Source: Pseudomonas cannabina (GTDB lineage: Bacteria; Pseudomonadota; Gammaproteobacteria; Pseudomonadales; Pseudomonadaceae). From it: a stretch of 64,000 bases of DNA. Position 1 is the first letter of the stretch. Each line of letters opens with the position of its first letter. Below, one piece after another: positions 29,914 to 38,480 of the stretch. The notes under the pieces are model-generated. The model saw only the letters and a program-made list of their open reading frames with translations, searched no databases and had not been told where the DNA came from. Position numbers and translations under genes: made by a program. The DNA lies in assembly GCF_900100365.1 (NCBI RefSeq), contig NZ_FNKU01000001.1, positions 3,658,001 to 3,722,000 on the forward strand. Reading direction: 5' to 3'.

Positions 29914-30531
29914 TTACAGAACGTCCAGCAGTTCCACGTCGAACACCAGCACGCTGTGCGGTGCGATGCTGCCGACGCCCTGAGCGCCATAAGCCAGCTC
30001 GCTCGGTACGTACAGACGCCATTTGCTGCCAGCGTTCATCAATTGCAGTGCTTCGGTCCAGCCAGCGATCACGCCGCTGACCGGAAATTCGGCCGGTTCG
30101 CCACGGTCGTAGGAGCTGTCGAACACGTTGCCGTCGATCAAGGTGCCGTGATAATGAACGCGGACCTGATCTTCACGGGTCGGCTTGGCGCCTTCGCCAG
30201 CGGTCAGCACTTCGAATTGAAGACCCGACGCCAGCGTGGTCACGCCTTCGCGCTTGGCGTTTTCAGCCAGGTAAGCCTTGCCGGCGCCAGCCGCCTGCTC
30301 AGCCTTGGCAGCTGCTTCGGCCTGCATGATTTCGCGGATGACCTTGAAGCTGGCGGACATTTCTTCTTGACCGACACGGCTTGGCTGACCGCCAAAGGCG
30401 TCGCGCAGACCTGCCACGATGGCTTCCAGATCGACACCCGGTGGCGGGTTGTCGCGCAGCTGATCGCCCAGTTGACGGCCGATGCCGTAGCTGACGCGGG
30501 TTTCGTCGGTGGACAGATTGACTTCGGACAT
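29914..30531 (-). CDS. fklB: FKBP-type peptidyl-prolyl isomerase FklB
   Basis: A 205-residue protein. The N-terminal dimerisation domain has ETRVSYGIGRQLGDQLRDN, a Glu/Ala-rich linker helix (IMQAEAAAKAEQAAGAGKAYLAENAKREGV) follows, and then a C-terminal FKBP domain: VRVHYHGTLIDGNVFDSSYDRGEPAEFPVSGVIAGWTEALQLM. This is the FklB/FkpA architecture, here without a signal peptide, so cytoplasmic. ATG 30531 is preferred over 30546. Confidence 0.93.
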   Translation of the reverse strand: MSEVNLSTDETRVSYGIGRQLGDQLRDNPPPGVDLEAIVAGLRDAFGGQPSRVGQEEMSASFKVIREIMQAEAAAKAEQAAGAGKAYLAENAKREGVTTLASGLQFEVLTAGEGAKPTREDQVRVHYHGTLIDGNVFDSSYDRGEPAEFPVSGVIAGWTEALQLMNAGSKWRLYVPSELAYGAQGVGSIAPHSVLVFDVELLDVL

Positions 30532-30681
30532 GACACTGCTCCGCATAGGGGCGCACAGTCGATGAGCGCGTGATGCCTGACGGCTATCACCTCACGCTGA
30601 TACACCCCGGACCAAAAGGCCGAGCAGCCTAGCACAACAGACCGGAAACGTCCTAAAGCAGCAATGGGCGGCTTCCGGCCG

Positions 30682-30990
30682 TCAGGACCATGAGGAATGA
30701 AAGGAGATCGGCATGCGCATCTCGGAACGGTCATTGACCGGCATCCCGCACAACTCGTCATGTACCACGCAGTGCACCAGATAAAACGGTACCGGCGGCA
30801 GCTCCTTGAGCAGGTCCCGCGCGTGCTCGACCGAACGCAGGTGCAAGGTCTTGCCCGCCTGATCCTTGAGCATCACCGAGGTGCCGTCCATGCGCACATC
30901 CAGCAGATAAATGCCGCCTTCCATGGAGATCAGGTTCAGCTCGTCGACGCGCCCGGCCTGGGCATGCGCGGTCAATTCCTGATAATTCAT
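30682..30990 (-). CDS. Conserved hypothetical protein (DUF6482-like)
   Basis: A 102-residue protein beginning MNYQELTAHAQAGRVDELNLISMEGGIYLLDVRMDG, with a later HLRSVEHARDLLKELPPVPFYLVHCVVHDELCGM. I recognise it as the small Pseudomonas family next to fklB (PA4573 position), placed in DUF6482. No signal peptide or helix-turn-helix is seen. Function unknown. ATG 30990 has GGAGG upstream; a longer frame reaches 31056. Confidence 0.8.
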   Translation of the reverse strand: MNYQELTAHAQAGRVDELNLISMEGGIYLLDVRMDGTSVMLKDQAGKTLHLRSVEHARDLLKELPPVPFYLVHCVVHDELCGMPVNDRSEMRMPISFHSSWS

Positions 30991-31129
30991 GATCGAACCT
31001 CCTGCGCTACACGTTAAGCATCGGAACCGATGTTTTACCGCATCACCGCACAACATGCCAGAAGCCGGGCCCGCCTTGCGGAACCTGACAAGCCATCACA
31101 AAGCGAACAACCATGAGGCGGTTCAGGCC

Positions 31130-31624
31130 TCAATGCTCATGCTTGGTCAGTTTGTCCAGATAGCCCATTGCGAATGCCGAGATCACGAAGGTCATGTGAA
31201 TGATCACGTACCACATCAAGTACTCGGTCTTGATGTTGGTGGCGTCCATGAACACCCGCAGCAGATGGATCGAGGAAATCGCCACAATCGACGCGGCGAC
31301 TTTCATCTTCAGCGAAGACGAATCCATGGTGCCCAGCCAGTTGAGCTTTTCCTTGTCGTCATCGATGTCCAGTTGCGACACGAAGTTCTCGTAGCCGGAA
31401 ATCATCACCATCACCAGCAGCCCCCCCACCAGCGCCATGTCGATCAACGACAGCAGCACCAGAATCAGATCGGCTTCGGCCAGCGAGAAGATGTTGGGGA
31501 TGACGTGAAAGACTTCCTGAAAGAATTTGAGACACAACGCCAACAGGCCAAGGGAAAGACCGAAATAGATCGGCGCCAGCAGCCAGCGCGATGCGTACAT
31601 GGCATTTTCAAAAAAACGTTCCAT
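31130..31624 (-). CDS. UPF0114/YqhA-family inner membrane protein
   Basis: A 164-residue membrane protein with about four hydrophobic segments: [42 protein letters not shown], an amphipathic part, and [22 protein letters not shown]. The pattern [20 protein letters not shown] and [10 protein letters not shown] is diagnostic for the UPF0114 (TIGR00645) family. Function is unknown. ATG 31624 gives the conserved start. Confidence 0.88.
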   Translation of the reverse strand: MERFFENAMYASRWLLAPIYFGLSLGLLALCLKFFQEVFHVIPNIFSLAEADLILVLLSLIDMALVGGLLVMVMISGYENFVSQLDIDDDKEKLNWLGTMDSSSLKMKVAASIVAISSIHLLRVFMDATNIKTEYLMWYVIIHMTFVISAFAMGYLDKLTKHEH

Positions 31625-31738
31625 TGAGACTCGCAAGGTGTTTTGAAAGGACGGGCGAGTATATCAGCGGGAAGGCGCAGCTCTGGGTATGCGACAAAAT
31701 ATCGCACGCGAGGCATCAGGCAGCCGGGTTATGAATGA

Positions 31739-32068
31739 CTAGAACGGCGAGGAGCGCTGAAAAGACGCCATGCCGCTGTCGATACGCCGCAGCTCGGCTT
31801 GCATGTGCAGGGTCCAGATCGAAATGTCGTCTGCGCATCGATAGCCGTGCAATGCCAGGCTTTCGGTAATCGAGGTCAACATCGACTGCGCAGCAGGCTG
31901 ACCATTGAACGGCCCCTGCGACTTGATGGCAGATGGCTGCTCGTCCGCCATGCCAGCGGCAAACAGCAACATCCAGCGATTGCTGTCACAAGGAAGAGGC
32001 CGAATGACACATTCGATACGGGTCATCAGCCCCATGCATTCTCGGGTAAGGCAAAGGCTACGCTGCAT
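31739..32068 (-). CDS. Conserved hypothetical protein
   Basis: A 109-residue protein (MQRSLCLTRECMGLMTRIECVIRPLPCDSNRWMLLFAAGMADEQ...) rich in Cys, Met and Arg near the start. There is no signal peptide; the single hydrophobic patch (WMLLFAAGMA) is too short to span a membrane with confidence. AGGAG is well placed before ATG 32068. It stands where PA4575 lies in P. aeruginosa. I do not recognise a domain; function unknown. Confidence 0.72.
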   Translation of the reverse strand: MQRSLCLTRECMGLMTRIECVIRPLPCDSNRWMLLFAAGMADEQPSAIKSQGPFNGQPAAQSMLTSITESLALHGYRCADDISIWTLHMQAELRRIDSGMASFQRSSPF

Positions 32069-32240
32069 GATGCGCTCCTGATCGGCAAAAGCTCCCGACT
32101 TCTCTCGAAGCAGAGTGCGCGCCAATCCTCAAGGACACGGCGGTTACCGTCAAGACTAGAGGAAAACGGCCACCCGCGAAACGTCCCTGATGAACGGGCC
32201 CGGGCAGCCTGGCAGCCCCCCGGTCCGATTCAGGCGCTCG

Positions 32241-34676
32241 TCAGAGTTTCAGTTCAGGCTGCAACTGCGCAGGCTCTTTTTCCAGTTCTTCCTTGAGGTC
32301 TTCGTCGCTGAGCATTTCCGCGATGTCCCGCAGGCGCTCTACGACACGCGCGTTGACGCTGCCTTCAGGGAATTCGCCGTTCTCGTCCGGCGCACCGGCG
32401 GGCTCACCGACCAGCAGGCCCAAGGCTTCGTCGGCCTGGCGAACCGCGTAGATATGGAACTGCCCGTCGCGCACTGCCTGCACAACCCGCTCATCGAGCA
32501 TCAGCGTCGTGACGTTGGCGTGCGGGATGATCGCGCCCTGCTCGCCCGTCAGCCCGCGCGCTTCGCAGAGCCGGAAGAAGCCCTCGATCTTTTCGTTGAC
32601 CCCGCCCACCGCCTGCACTTCGCCGAACTGGTTGATCGAGCCGGTGATCGCGAAGCATTGCTTGAGCGGCGTGCGTGACAGCGCCGAGATCAACGTGCAG
32701 GCCTCACCGAGCGAAGCGCTGTCGCCGTCGACGTAACCGTAGGACTGCTCGAGCGCGATGCTCGCGGAAATCGCAAGCGGGAATTCCTGGGCGTAGCGGC
32801 TGCCCAGATAACCGGTAAGGATCATCACACCCTTGGAGTGAATCGGCTGACCGAGGTTGACTTCCCGTTCGATGTCAACGATGCCGCTGCCACCGGGATA
32901 AACGGTGGCGGAAATCCGCGCCGGAACGCCGAAGGCCGAATCACCCACCTCCAGAACCGTCAGGCCATTGCACTTGCCGACCGCAGCGCCATCGGTGTCG
33001 ATCAGGATCACGCCCGCCATCATGTCATCGAGAATCCGCGCCGAGACGCGCCCGGTGCGCGTGGCCTTGGCTTTCAGTGCGCGCTCGATATGCCCGGCGT
33101 CGGTCTGGTGGTCATTGGCCAGTTGCCGGATGAAGTCCGCTTCGCTGACCAGTTGAAACAAATCACCGATACGCGCCGACAGACGGCCCTGGTGCTCCGC
33201 CAGCCGTGCACTGTAGGTCGCCAGTCGGGCCACTGCGTCGGCCGTCAGCGGCGCCATGCCTTCCTCGGACGTCCGGGTTTTCAGCAACTGGGCGAACTGC
33301 TCCAGGGTTTCGTCGACCATCGGAATTTCTTCGTCGAAGTCGACCAACACACGAAACATTTCCTGAACGTCAGGATCGAGGTCTTGCAGCGTGTAATACA
33401 GCGAGCGCGAACCGATGATGACGATCTTGACGCTCCACGGGATGACCTGCGGCGTCAGCGAGACCGTCGCCACGCGGCCCAGCTCGCCCAATGGCGACTC
33501 CATTTTCAGCTTGCGCGATTGCAGCGTGCGCTTGAGCGCATCCCACACGAACGGTTCGCCGAGCATTTTCTCCGCTTCCAGAATCAGGAAGCCGCCATTG
33601 GCACGGTGCAAGGCGCCGGGGCGCAACTGCCGATAAGTGGTGTAAAGCGCACCCTGATCGGTGCTGTATTCGATGCGGCCGAACAGATTGTCGTACGTCG
33701 GGTGCTGCTCGAACACCACCGGTGCACCGCCGTCGTGGGTGTGTCCCACGACCAGACTGGGGCTGTACTGCTCTTCCAGCAACTTGCGCGCCTGGGCGTC
33801 GGTCTTCGCGTCATCGACCAGTTGCTCGACCACGGTCTTGAGCAGATACACCTGCATGGCTTGCAGATACGCGCAGACAGCGGCGTTTTCGGCGTACTTC
33901 TCCGACAGCGGCGCGAGCAACGGCTGCAGGGTCAGGGTGATGGTTTCTTCGTTCAGTTGGCGCAGTTGATTGCTCGACTCGCGTTTCCACTGCGGCAGGC
34001 TGGCCAGCTCTTCGTTGAGGCGCTCCTCAAGGGCGGAAATATCGTCGTGAAAACGCTCGCGGTCCGCCTCGGGCAGCTGCGAAAACTCGGCTTCGTCCAG
34101 CGCCTTGCCGTCAGCCATCGGCGTGAAGGCGATATTGGAACTGTCGCGATACAGCGCAATGTCCTTCTCCAGCGACAAACGCTCGATCACATCCAGAGCG
34201 CGGTCGTAGCGCTGATTGAAGGCGCGGTCGATGGAGCTTTTCTTCTGCTGGTAAGACGGATGCTCGAACACGGCCGGAAACGTCAGCAGCAGGTTGTCGA
34301 TCAGGCCGTTGATGTCGGCCATGAAAGCCTGCGCGCTGCCCGGCGGCAATTCCAGCGCCTTGGGCTCGCGCGGCTCATCGAAATTGTTGACATAGACCCA
34401 GTCGGACGGCGTCTGCATCCGCTTGGCTTCGGCCTTGAGATAACGTTTGACGAACGAAAAACGGCCGGTGCCGGGCTCGCCCATGACGAACACGTTGTAA
34501 CCGGGACGCGGCATGGCCACGCCGAACTGCAAGGCCTCGACGGCGCGCTCCTGGCCGAGTACGCCGCGAAAGGGTTCGAGATCGTTGGTGGTCGAAAAGC
34601 TGAACTGTTCAGCGGAAAACGGACGGGTCAGCGCATGTGGCGCCAGGCGTAGGTTGGCTGCGACAGAATCGGGCAT
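32241..34676 (-). CDS. Lon-like ATP-dependent protease (AAA_32/Lon_C type)
   Basis: An 811-residue protein. The N-terminal part holds a degenerate AAA+ module with FVMGEPGTGRFSFVKRYL (about 66-83), in which the Walker A lysine is arginine. A long helical insert follows (about 180-330), then a second ATPase-like segment (NGGFLILEAEKMLGEPFVWDAL...). The C-terminal Lon protease domain has VDGDSASLGEACTLISAL (catalytic Ser) and GGVNEKIEGFFRLC (catalytic Lys). It belongs to the LonB/YcbZ-like group. Substrates are unknown. It sits where PA4576 lies in P. aeruginosa. Confidence 0.9.
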   Translation of the reverse strand: MPDSVAANLRLAPHALTRPFSAEQFSFSTTNDLEPFRGVLGQERAVEALQFGVAMPRPGYNVFVMGEPGTGRFSFVKRYLKAEAKRMQTPSDWVYVNNFDEPREPKALELPPGSAQAFMADINGLIDNLLLTFPAVFEHPSYQQKKSSIDRAFNQRYDRALDVIERLSLEKDIALYRDSSNIAFTPMADGKALDEAEFSQLPEADRERFHDDISALEERLNEELASLPQWKRESSNQLRQLNEETITLTLQPLLAPLSEKYAENAAVCAYLQAMQVYLLKTVVEQLVDDAKTDAQARKLLEEQYSPSLVVGHTHDGGAPVVFEQHPTYDNLFGRIEYSTDQGALYTTYRQLRPGALHRANGGFLILEAEKMLGEPFVWDALKRTLQSRKLKMESPLGELGRVATVSLTPQVIPWSVKIVIIGSRSLYYTLQDLDPDVQEMFRVLVDFDEEIPMVDETLEQFAQLLKTRTSEEGMAPLTADAVARLATYSARLAEHQGRLSARIGDLFQLVSEADFIRQLANDHQTDAGHIERALKAKATRTGRVSARILDDMMAGVILIDTDGAAVGKCNGLTVLEVGDSAFGVPARISATVYPGGSGIVDIEREVNLGQPIHSKGVMILTGYLGSRYAQEFPLAISASIALEQSYGYVDGDSASLGEACTLISALSRTPLKQCFAITGSINQFGEVQAVGGVNEKIEGFFRLCEARGLTGEQGAIIPHANVTTLMLDERVVQAVRDGQFHIYAVRQADEALGLLVGEPAGAPDENGEFPEGSVNARVVERLRDIAEMLSDEDLKEELEKEPAQLQPELKL

Positions 34677-34952
34677 CAGTAATCCTTACATCAGGCGGGG
34701 CAGATGTCGGCATTCTGGCGCTCGCCGCACGCGACTTGCAAGGCAGGAAAAGCCTGAATGATTTTTAACGTCTTGAACGCTGCCGACAACACCTGCTAAA
34801 ACATAAGGGCAGGTAACAATCTGCGACACATGACGGAACCCTTGGAAGCCGTATAGGCTCCAAATGGCACAGGTGGTCACCGAATGACCAGCTGTCTTGA
34901 TGTAGATACTCAAGAAACTCGACCCTTGGCTGAACTAAAAAGAGAAAAAGCT

Positions 34953-35441
34953 ATGAAACGGATTCTTCTTGGTACGCTCTTCGCCGCTGTATCCATCAAC
35001 GCTATGGCTCAAGCGCCAGGTGGTCCTGACTGCGGTTGGGGCAACATGCTGTTTGAAGGTCAACGCGGTACTCCCGCTCACTTCCTGGCTTCCACCACCA
35101 ACGGCACTTCGGGCAACGCCACCTTCGGCATGACCTCGGGCACCAACGGCTGTTCGACCAACAGCGCACTGACCTACGGCGGTAAATCCTGGCTTGCCAT
35201 GAACGGCATGATGGATGAACTCTCCAAGGACATGGCAATGGGTCAGGGCGAAGCACTGACGACCTACGCCGTGGTACTGGGCGTTGCGCCGGAAGATCGC
35301 CAGCACTTCGCGGCCGTCACTCATGAACACTTCTCGCAGATTTTCAGCAAGGCCGACGCCACCGCTGAAGACGTTCACACCAACACCGTCAACGTTCTGA
35401 AAAACGATCCGACCCTGGCCAAATACGCTACCCAGGCTTAA
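34953..35441 (+). CDS. DUF3015-family secreted protein
   Basis: A 162-residue protein with a signal peptide (MKRILLGTLFAAVSINAMA) and a mature part beginning QAPGGPDCGWGNMLFEGQRGTPAHFLASTTNGTSGN, typical of DUF3015. Two cysteines (DCGWG, NGCST) could form a disulfide. It should be periplasmic or envelope-associated. ATG 34953 is chosen because it gives the signal peptide; the frame opens at 34884. It is followed by a 10-bp hairpin and then the DUF4105 gene. Function unknown. Confidence 0.88.
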   Translation: MKRILLGTLFAAVSINAMAQAPGGPDCGWGNMLFEGQRGTPAHFLASTTNGTSGNATFGMTSGTNGCSTNSALTYGGKSWLAMNGMMDELSKDMAMGQGEALTTYAVVLGVAPEDRQHFAAVTHEHFSQIFSKADATAEDVHTNTVNVLKNDPTLAKYATQA

Positions 35442-35450
35442 TGTCGTTCG

Positions 35451-35476
35451 CCCGCCCTTTCTTCGCAAAGGGCGGG
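35451..35476 (+). terminator. Hairpin between DUF3015 and DUF4105 genes
   Basis: CCCGCCCTTT (35451-35460) pairs perfectly with AAAGGGCGGG (35467-35476). The following bases (ACCCTTTCTG) are not a clean T run, so it may attenuate rather than fully stop transcription. Confidence 0.6.
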
Positions 35477-35510
35477 ACCCTTTCTGATTTCTCCTGACTA
35501 GTTGCCCTCT

Positions 35511-37364
35511 ATGCTCAAACGTCTTGTATTGCTGGCACTGTTTGTCTGTGCCCCCTTGTCTGCGGCTCCCCGTCTGAGCCCTGACCGTTTGCAGCAATTG
35601 GCCAATGAGCCGTTCTGGATTTCACTGGGCCACTACGAGGCCGGCAAGCTCGGCGGCTGGCGCAGTTACGTAACCGACCCCAAATTCTTTCTCGCTGCCG
35701 ACGGTGCCCATGACCCGAAGGCCGAGCTGAGCGCGACACTGGCCGCTCTTTATGCGCCAGTGACCAACGAACAGACCCACGCCCAATGCGTGTACCCGGC
35801 GCGCACCCGCTGGCTGCGTGAGCAGTTGCAACTGACTGACCTGCCGACCCCGGACTGCAAGGAATTCAAGGCCTGGTACAAGGACGTGGCCCCGGACAGC
35901 ACCGTGCTGATCTTCCCGGCGGCCTACCTCAACAGCCCGTCCTCGATGTTCGGCCATACGCTGCTGCGCATCGACCCGGCCAGCGCCAAAACCAACAACA
36001 CCACGCTGCTGAGTTACGCCATCAACTTCGGTGCCTATATCGAAGGCATGGACAACAGCATTCTGTATGCCTGGAAAGGCCTGGCGGGCGGCTATCCCGG
36101 GCTGTTTGCACTGGTGCCCTACCAGGAAAAGCTTTCTGAATACCGCAGCCTGGAAAACCGCGACCTGTGGGAATACCGCCTGAACCTGACCCCGGAAGAA
36201 ACCGGGCGCATGGTCGAACACGTCTGGGAGCTGAAACAGATTCGCTTCAGCTACTTCTTCTTCGATGAAAACTGCTCTTACCGCTTGCTGGAGCTGTTGC
36301 AAGTCGCGCGGCCCGGGCTGCGCCTGACCGAACAGTTCGGACTGACCGCGATTCCGACCGACACCGTCAAAGCCATCAAGGCTGCCGGGCTGGTGGAGAA
36401 GATCGACTATCGCCCGTCACGCGAGCGCGAACTGCTCAGCCGTGCCGCGCCTCTCGATGCCGACGAGCAACAGTGGGTCTTGAAGGTCAGCGCCGATCAA
36501 CAGCAGTTGCAGGACAGCCAGTATCTGGCCTTGCCGAAAGAACGCCGAGCACTGATTCAGGACGCGGCCTACCGCCTGGAGCGTTACCGCGCCAACGGGC
36601 TGGAGCGGGATGCCCAGCGCTCGCAACGCAGCTTCGAATTGTTGCAGGCGATCAACCAGAATCCACCGCCGCAACTCGACATTCCGCGCCCCGGTCTGCC
36701 GGAAGAAGGGCATGAATCGCGCACCTGGCAACTGGGCGCCGGCACACGCGGCGACCGGGCGTTCGCCGAATACGGCCTGCGCATGGCTTATCACGACCTG
36801 AACGACAACGCTTATGGCTTCCCCCTGGGCGCGCAGATCGAGATTCTGCAGCTCAAGGTGCGGCAATACGAAGGCAACGACTGGCAGGTTCAGCAACTGG
36901 ACCTGGCTACCATCCGTTCGTTGACACCACGGACCGAACTGCTCAAACCCTGGTCATGGCAAGTCACCGGCGGGCTTGAACGGGTACTCGGCAAGCATGG
37001 CGACGAAAACCTCGTCAGTCATGTGAACGGCGGCGGCGGTGCAACCTGGCAATTGGCTGACGAGGTGCTGGGCTTTGCGCTGGGCACAGTGCGTATCGAG
37101 CACAACAACGATTTCGCCGAGTTTGTCTCCCCTGCCGCCGGTTTCAATACCGGCGTGCTCTGGCGCAACCCACTGGGCAATCTCAGCCTGGAAGCCAAGG
37201 GCGACTATTTCACCAACGGCGAAGTGCGCCGCAGCCTCAGCCTCAATCAGCAGTGGGAGTTGTCCCGCAACCTCGGCCTGCGCTTGAGTGCCCAGCGTGA
37301 ATTCAGCCAGATGAGCTCGCCGCAGAACGAAGTGATGCTTGAGGTGAAGTGGTATCACTATTGA
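35511..37364 (+). CDS. DUF4105-family periplasmic/outer envelope protein
   Basis: A 617-residue protein with a signal peptide (MLKRLVLLALFVCAPLSAA). The DUF4105 domain (about 120-300) has SSMFGHTLLRIDPA and FFDENCSYRLLELLQVARPG, which supply a His and a Cys placed like the catalytic pair of a permuted NlpC/P60 fold. The C-terminal third (about 400-617) alternates polar and aromatic residues and ends VMLEVKWYHY, consistent with an outer-membrane beta-barrel; that reading is inference. It is likely linked to the preceding DUF3015 gene and to the lipoprotein gene after it. Confidence 0.85.
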   Translation: MLKRLVLLALFVCAPLSAAPRLSPDRLQQLANEPFWISLGHYEAGKLGGWRSYVTDPKFFLAADGAHDPKAELSATLAALYAPVTNEQTHAQCVYPARTRWLREQLQLTDLPTPDCKEFKAWYKDVAPDSTVLIFPAAYLNSPSSMFGHTLLRIDPASAKTNNTTLLSYAINFGAYIEGMDNSILYAWKGLAGGYPGLFALVPYQEKLSEYRSLENRDLWEYRLNLTPEETGRMVEHVWELKQIRFSYFFFDENCSYRLLELLQVARPGLRLTEQFGLTAIPTDTVKAIKAAGLVEKIDYRPSRERELLSRAAPLDADEQQWVLKVSADQQQLQDSQYLALPKERRALIQDAAYRLERYRANGLERDAQRSQRSFELLQAINQNPPPQLDIPRPGLPEEGHESRTWQLGAGTRGDRAFAEYGLRMAYHDLNDNAYGFPLGAQIEILQLKVRQYEGNDWQVQQLDLATIRSLTPRTELLKPWSWQVTGGLERVLGKHGDENLVSHVNGGGGATWQLADEVLGFALGTVRIEHNNDFAEFVSPAAGFNTGVLWRNPLGNLSLEAKGDYFTNGEVRRSLSLNQQWELSRNLGLRLSAQREFSQMSSPQNEVMLEVKWYHY

Positions 37365-37498
37365 TTGAATGTCTGGAAAACGCTCTCATCGGACCTCATC
37401 CGATGAAAGCACGATGACATCACACATTCCCTACGTCGCTTTTACAAATAACTCACATATTTGCTTCTAGACTCCTCGTACAAGAAGAGGAAACCATC

Positions 37499-37852
37499 AT
37501 GAAGCGGTATTGGCTGTTGTTGTCGCTGGCCATTGTGCTGGCGGGTTGTCAGTCCACCCGTGACCAGATGCTGGCCGAGGGTTATCCACCGGGTTTTGCC
37601 GACGGCTATCAGGATGGCTGTGGCAGTGGTCGGGAAGCAGCAGGCGCCAGCACCGGGCTTTTCAAGAAGAACGTGCCCCGCTACCTGAAGGAAAAGCTCT
37701 ACGCCGAAGGCTGGACCGATGGCTTTCGTCAGTGCCAGGCCGCCCAGAACAATCGTGACCGCTTTGACCCCGGGCAGATTTTCAGTGACCGTGATCGCGA
37801 CTGGGAACGGGAAAAAACCCGTAGCGCCGCCAAGGCTTACCGCCCGAACTGA
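37499..37852 (+). CDS. Small lipoprotein of unknown function
   Basis: A 117-residue protein with a lipoprotein signal (MKRYWLLLSLAIVLAGCQ, lipobox LAGC, Cys at 17). The mature part is rich in Gly, Asp and Tyr (EGYPPGFADGYQDGCGSGREA) with a second copy of the theme (EGWTDGFRQCQAAQ). This GxxDGxxxGC-like repeat recalls small DUF2799-type lipoproteins, but I do not assign it. It is preceded by GAGG and lies after the DUF4105 gene. Confidence 0.8.
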   Translation: MKRYWLLLSLAIVLAGCQSTRDQMLAEGYPPGFADGYQDGCGSGREAAGASTGLFKKNVPRYLKEKLYAEGWTDGFRQCQAAQNNRDRFDPGQIFSDRDRDWEREKTRSAAKAYRPN

Positions 37853-37928
37853 CGCGCAGGCCCGTGGCGAATTCGACGAAACCAATGATGTCCTTTCGTG
37901 GCCCAACGCCTATTAGGGAGGACACTTC

Positions 37929-38426
37929 ATGAGTCGCGCATTCGTAAACGAGGACAACGCCGCCGCTGATGCCGAACAGCCGATAGAACGGCTGGTCAGC
38001 GAGCAGACCAATTACGTCACGGCCCGCGGCCTGGAACTGTTGCAAGAGCAGGTGAGCAATCTACAAGCTCAGCACAGTGCGCAAAGCGCCTTGGGTGACG
38101 ATGCCGACAAACAGCGCCTGGCCGACCTTGAACGCGATCTGCGCTATTTCAACCAGCGCCTGCACAGCGCGCAGGTAGTCGCTCCGGCCGCCTCGACCGA
38201 GAAAGTACAAATTGGCAGTTGGGTCACGTTTGCAGATGAAGACGACAACCGCCAGCGCGTGCATCTGGTCGGTGAGGATCAGGCCGATGCCGCCAAAGGG
38301 CTTATCAACTGGGGCTCGCCACTGGGCCGCGCCTTGATTGGCGCACAGAAAGGCGACGAAGTGGTGTGGCAACGTCCGGCGGGAGATTTGTCGATTGAAG
38401 TGCTGCTGATCGAAACCGAGGAGTGA
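37929..38426 (+). CDS. GreA/GreB-family elongation factor-like protein
   Basis: A 165-residue protein. The N-terminal half is predicted coiled coil (TARGLELLQEQVSNLQAQHSAQ...QRLADLERDLRYFNQRLHSAQVV). The C-terminal half is the Gre FKBP-like domain: VQIGSWVTFADEDDNRQRVHLVGEDQADAAKGLINWGSPLGRALIGAQKGDEVVW. Gre factors rescue backtracked RNA polymerase. The coiled-coil tip here carries acidic residues (GDDADK), where GreA/GreB have the catalytic acidic pair. It is shorter and less canonical than GreA or GreB, so it may be a specialised paralogue. Confidence 0.82.
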   Translation: MSRAFVNEDNAAADAEQPIERLVSEQTNYVTARGLELLQEQVSNLQAQHSAQSALGDDADKQRLADLERDLRYFNQRLHSAQVVAPAASTEKVQIGSWVTFADEDDNRQRVHLVGEDQADAAKGLINWGSPLGRALIGAQKGDEVVWQRPAGDLSIEVLLIETEE

Positions 38427-38480
38427 TCGGTCAGCGACAGCGCTGCTCCCGGTCAGGAGCAGCGCATGCCTGAACGCTGA

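Noticed and set aside
32838..34652. 604-residue open frame opposite the Lon-like protease gene
   Set aside because: It is a GC-rich shadow frame. The minus-strand product has clear protease motifs, while this translation has no recognisable domain and a His/Arg/Gln-rich composition typical of antisense frames.
34835..34860. GGAACC upstream of the DUF3015 gene as a second hrp box
   Set aside because: No CCACNNA follows at 15 or 16 bases, so it fails the HrpL consensus.
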